This document shows positions 32,904 through 35,632 of a stretch of 35,632 nt of DNA, piece after piece. Both the position numbers and the translations under genes were made by a program. Below the pieces are notes generated by a model. It made no database searches. It was not told the DNA's origin and saw only the letters and a list, made by a program, of their open reading frames with translations. Within the stretch, counting starts at the first letter, position 1. Every line of letters starts with the position of its first letter. Source of the stretch: Verrucomicrobiota bacterium (GTDB lineage: Bacteria; Verrucomicrobiota; Verrucomicrobiia; Opitutales; Opitutaceae); the NCBI GenBank assembly GCA_023426435.1, contig JAFAAS010000031.1, forward strand, positions 1 through 35,632. Direction: 5' to 3'.

Positions 32904-33854
32904 TCACCGCGCCCGCAATTCCTCCAACACCCCCAACACCACCGACGGCTCCAAATCTCGCAGCTTTCCTCCCGGCGCCACTACCGCCGCATGCCGCACC
33001 GACTCCAGCGGAAACGGCCCGAACCGCCGCGGCGACGTCGGCCCGAAAATCGCCAGCACGCGATTTCCCACCGCCGCCGACAAATGCATCGGCCCGCTGT
33101 CGTTCCCCACGAACACCGACTTCTGCCTCACCAGCGCAATCATCTCCGCCAGCGAACAGCCCGTAAGATTCAGCAAACGCCCCGCCGGCGCCGCAAAGGG
33201 CGCCTCCGTCTTCTTCCCCGCACACCACGCGATCCGGCTCCGGGGAATTGTATCCAAAATTCCCTTCATCAGCTCCTCGTAACGCTTCCACTCCTTCCCC
33301 GCCCCGCGGCTGTCCGTGAAAATCACAAAGGTCTCCCGCGGATCTCCCGCGAAAAACCCTTCCCAGCCAAAGGTCTCGTCTGGCTTCAATTCGAGCGCCT
33401 CCTCGCTCCACGCGATCGGCAGATCGACCGTCTGCAAAAACGGCAACAACACTTCGATCGCATGATGCGGCCCCTCGCCTTTCGGCTCCGTCACCCGCCG
33501 ATGATAAAACCAGCCCGATCCTTCCCGCGCATCCGGCCGGCCCCACTTCACCGGCGCCCGCGCCGCCGCCGTCATCAACGCCGACCGCAGTAATCCCTGC
33601 ATGTCCCACACCTGATCCCACTGCCCCGCCTTCAACTGACGCAACAATCGCACAAACGCCGGCCACCCATCCCGCCGCCGAAAGATGATCACTTCGCTCA
33701 CAAACGGCGCCGCCTGCACCAATCCCGCAAACCGTTCGCGCACCACCCAGCTCACCCGCAATTCCGGCCGCGCCTTCACCGCCCGCTGCACCACTTGCAA
33801 CCCGTGCACGATGTCACCCAGTGACGACGGCTTGATCACGAGAAGTCGGTGCAT
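32904..33854 (-). CDS. Glycosyltransferase family 9 (heptosyltransferase-like), second copy
   Basis: A 316-residue paralog of the neighbouring GT9 gene. It shows HRLLVIKPSSLGDIVHGLQVV, DMQGLLRSALMTAAARAPVKWG and NDSGPMHLSAAVGNRVLAIFGPTSP in the same order. I used ATG 33854 because the family starts at MHRLLVIKPSS; an in-frame ATG at 33902 adds 16 unlikely residues. The gene starts 60 bases from the divergent DUF4254 gene, so the two probably share a promoter region. Both copies and the flanking LPS genes suggest a core oligosaccharide locus. Confidence 0.92.
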   Translation of the reverse strand: MHRLLVIKPSSLGDIVHGLQVVQRAVKARPELRVSWVVRERFAGLVQAAPFVSEVIIFRRRDGWPAFVRLLRQLKAGQWDQVWDMQGLLRSALMTAAARAPVKWGRPDAREGSGWFYHRRVTEPKGEGPHHAIEVLLPFLQTVDLPIAWSEEALELKPDETFGWEGFFAGDPRETFVIFTDSRGAGKEWKRYEELMKGILDTIPRSRIAWCAGKKTEAPFAAPAGRLLNLTGCSLAEMIALVRQKSVFVGNDSGPMHLSAAVGNRVLAIFGPTSPRRFGPFPLESVRHAAVVAPGGKLRDLEPSVVLGVLEELRAR

Positions 33855-33914
33855 GCGCAGAGCGCGCAGGCTTGTGTCCGCCCCGCTTTCGTTCAACTCC
33901 ATTCCCTTTCACGC

Positions 33915-34508
33915 ATGAGTTTTTCCGCCTCCGACATCGCCGCATTGCAAACCGACCTCACCGCGCGCTGGCATCACACCGCGCCCGCCGCCGCCGGCGA
34001 GGGTTTCGCCTTCCTCGTTCAACAAAATCACCTGCGCAACTTCCAACTCTGGCACGAGGAAGACATCGCGCGTCGCGACGACCTCGGCTTCGAGGCCGTC
34101 TATCGCGCCAAGCGCAACATCGATCGCTTCAACCAGGAGCGAAACAATTTCATCGAAGAAATGGACAAGGCCATCGTCGCCGCTCTCCAACCGCCCACAT
34201 CCGGCTGCCCGCGCAATTCCGAAACGCCCGGCATGATGATCGACCGTCTCTCCATCCTCGCGCTCAAGGAATATCACATGCACGAGGAAACCGTCCGCCC
34301 CGACGCCTCCGCGGAACACCGCGAAAAATGCGGCGAGAAACTCGCGCGCATCCGCGTCCAACGCGCCGACCTCCTCAACTGCCTCGCCGAACTCCTCGCC
34401 GACGTCATCGCGCGCCGCCGCACGTTCTCCGTCTACTTCCAGTTCAAGATGTATAACGACCCCGCGCTCAACCCGCAGCTCTACCGTCGCACGCAGCCGT
34501 CCACCTGA
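33915..34508 (+). CDS. DUF4254 domain-containing protein
   Basis: A 197-residue protein with the DUF4254 pattern: NFQLWHEEDIARRDDLGFEAVYRAKRNIDRFNQERNNFIEEMDKAI, then SETPGMMIDRLSILALKEYHM, and a helical C-terminus ending in FKMYNDPALNPQLY. No catalytic motif is known, and the role is unproven. Related genes are often found beside GT9 glycosyltransferases, as here, which hints at a link to LPS or surface glycan assembly. ATG 33915 is chosen; the frame upstream is not coding-like. It is divergent from the GT9 gene, and followed by a 167-base gap with dispersed repeats before the acyltransferase gene. Confidence 0.85.
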   Translation: MSFSASDIAALQTDLTARWHHTAPAAAGEGFAFLVQQNHLRNFQLWHEEDIARRDDLGFEAVYRAKRNIDRFNQERNNFIEEMDKAIVAALQPPTSGCPRNSETPGMMIDRLSILALKEYHMHEETVRPDASAEHREKCGEKLARIRVQRADLLNCLAELLADVIARRRTFSVYFQFKMYNDPALNPQLYRRTQPST

Positions 34509-34554
34509 CCGCTCGCGCCGTCACGCCACTCTTCCGAGCGCATGTTCGCCGGCC

Positions 34555-34577
34555 TTTCGTGTCCATTCGTGGTTCAC
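34555..34577. repeat. CCGTGG-type intergenic repeat, first copy
   Basis: A degenerate TTTCGTGTCCATTCGTGG tract continuing to TTCAC. It is a shorter version of the copy at 34605-34639 and lies in the same gap. Confidence 0.55.
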
Positions 34578-34604
34578 CTCATCGGCCTCCGACTCCACCC
34601 GCCC

Positions 34605-34639
34605 CCATCCGTGTTCATCGGTGTCCATCCGTGGTTAAC
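34605..34639. repeat. CCGTGG-type intergenic repeat, second copy
   Basis: A tract with a period of about nine to ten bases: CCATCCGTG, TTCATCGGTG, TCCATCCGTGG, ending in TTAAC. The end (GGTTAAC) is shared with the repeat at 2941-2969. It lies 38 bases ahead of the acyltransferase start. Confidence 0.6.
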
Positions 34640-34675
34640 AAATCCCGTCGCTAAACTCCGGGTCTCGCGTCTCCC

Positions 34676-35584
34676 ATGAGCCGCGCCAGCGAAAAAAATC
34701 GCCTCTGGCTCCCCCAACACTGGCCCATGTGGATCGGCCTCGCCGGCTTCCGCCTCGCCAATCGCCTGCCCTGGTCCGTCCAACGCGCCTTCGCCCGTCT
34801 GCTCGGGACGTTCGTTTACTACGTCGTTCCCATCCGTCGCCACGTCACGCTCGTTAACCTCCGTCTCTGCTTCCCCGAAAAATCCCCCGCCGAAATCCGC
34901 GCGCTCGCGCGCGCCCACTACCACTCGCTCGCCCTCGGCCTGTTCGAAACCTGCGCCGGCTGGTGGTCCAGTTCCGCCGAACTTCCGCCGCACACCATCG
35001 TCGGCCACGAACATCTCGACCGCGCCATCGCCGAAGGCCGCGGCGCGATTCTCCTCACCGCTCATTTCACCACGCTCGAGATTTGCGCGCGCATGATGAA
35101 CGAACGCTTCGACCTGAGCGTGCTCTACCGCGATCCCAACAATCCCGTCATCGCCGCCGAAATGCGCGCGCAACGCGAACGCCTCGTCAAAGCCGCCATC
35201 CACTTCGACGATCTCAAAGGTCTCATCCGCGCCCTCCGCAGCGGCCACGCCGTCTGGTATGCGCCCGATCAGGGCAAGCGCTCCAAACAAAGCGAAATCC
35301 TCCCGTTCTTCGGCGTGCCCGCCATCACCAACACCGCCACGAGCAAACTCGCCGAAATGACGCGATCGCCCGTCGTCCCCTACTTCGCCCGCCGCGAACC
35401 CAACGGCCACTACACGCTCACCATCCTTCCTCCGCTCGAAAATTTCCCGACCGCCGACGCCACCGCCGACGCCATCCGCGTCAACCGCCTCATCGAAGAA
35501 CACATCCGCCTCGCGCCCGAACAATACCTCTGGGTCCACAAACGTTTCAAAGCCCGCGGTCCCGGCTACCCGGAAGTTTACTGA
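34676..35584 (+). CDS. LpxL/HtrB-family lipid A acyltransferase
   Basis: A 302-residue protein of the lysophospholipid acyltransferase superfamily, predicted to add a secondary acyl chain to lipid A at the inner membrane. It has the HX4(D/E) catalytic motif as TAHFTTLE (H130, E135), an N-terminal membrane segment, YRDPNNPVIAAEMRAQRE, the APDQGKRSKQSEILPFFGVPAITNTATSKLAE block typical of LpxL/LpxM, and the C-terminal QYLWVHKRFKARGPG. ATG 34676 is the first plausible start. It follows the DUF4254 gene on the same strand and completes the LPS cluster. Which acyl chain is used cannot be told. Confidence 0.92.
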   Translation: MSRASEKNRLWLPQHWPMWIGLAGFRLANRLPWSVQRAFARLLGTFVYYVVPIRRHVTLVNLRLCFPEKSPAEIRALARAHYHSLALGLFETCAGWWSSSAELPPHTIVGHEHLDRAIAEGRGAILLTAHFTTLEICARMMNERFDLSVLYRDPNNPVIAAEMRAQRERLVKAAIHFDDLKGLIRALRSGHAVWYAPDQGKRSKQSEILPFFGVPAITNTATSKLAEMTRSPVVPYFARREPNGHYTLTILPPLENFPTADATADAIRVNRLIEEHIRLAPEQYLWVHKRFKARGPGYPEVY

Positions 35585-35632
35585 CCGCCCGCGCATCGAA
35601 TGACCTCCCCCTCTCGCCATCGTCATTCCGAG
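35585..35632. other. Non-coding right edge
   Basis: The last 48 bases after the acyltransferase stop show no feature I can support; the next gene, if any, begins beyond the window. Confidence 0.5.

Overview
This window looks like a chromosomal segment of a GC-rich, Gram-negative bacterium, most likely Verrucomicrobiota and possibly Opitutaceae. That placement is inference. It rests on high GC, weak or absent Shine-Dalgarno sequences at most starts, LPS and lipid A genes, a Ugd whose motifs resemble the animal/plant enzyme, and short C/T-rich microrepeats between and inside genes. I see no rRNA, tRNA, IS element, prophage or CRISPR array. Most genes are housekeeping; the unusual content is the repeats, one broken gene, one fusion protein and one large repetitive surface protein.

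Layout. 1-90 is the tail of an unidentified gene. 140-2773 encodes an XPD/DinG-type iron-sulfur helicase with an intact RecB-like nuclease domain at its N-terminus; its gene is interrupted five times by in-frame 7-bp repeats. 3074-6044 is a pyrimidine cluster, pyrR-pyrB-pyrC, in which pyrC has lost one base near 5021. 6117-11577 (minus strand) holds a soluble hybrid histidine kinase with five PAS domains, a YqeY-like protein and an FAD amine oxidase. 11670-14329 pairs a cytosolic copper-storage-type four-helix protein with a divergent alkylation-repair unit, an Ada/AlkA fusion overlapping an O6-alkylguanine methyltransferase. 14400-17053 (plus strand) holds a CPBP membrane protease, an LptE-like lipoprotein, ribulose-phosphate epimerase and a GNAT acetyltransferase.

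17060-19775 (minus) is an ABC ATPase plus a binding protein with no permease beside it. 19897-20484 is hpt, which ends at a bidirectional terminator facing a 1254-residue secreted protein (20596-24360) built of nine Ig-like repeats of two alternating kinds. Upstream on the same strand lie ugd, ftsH, tilS and serS. 30515/30623-31789 is an unrecognised membrane-anchored protein with a possible NlpC/P60-like C-terminus and an apparently non-canonical start. 31831-35584 is an LPS cluster: two GT9 heptosyltransferase-like genes, a DUF4254 protein and an LpxL-type lipid A acyltransferase.

The strongest hidden signal is a family of heptanucleotide microrepeats (consensus NNYYCAA) found at seven places between 560 and 3654, six of them wholly within reading frames and one across the pyrR stop codon. 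A related pair of inverted arms separates pyrB from pyrC. Because 7 bp is not a multiple of 3, three units give a 21-bp, 7-residue period, so the tracts can be translated without stop codons. I recognised no new multi-gene defence or biosynthetic system; the repeat family is the best candidate for something undescribed.
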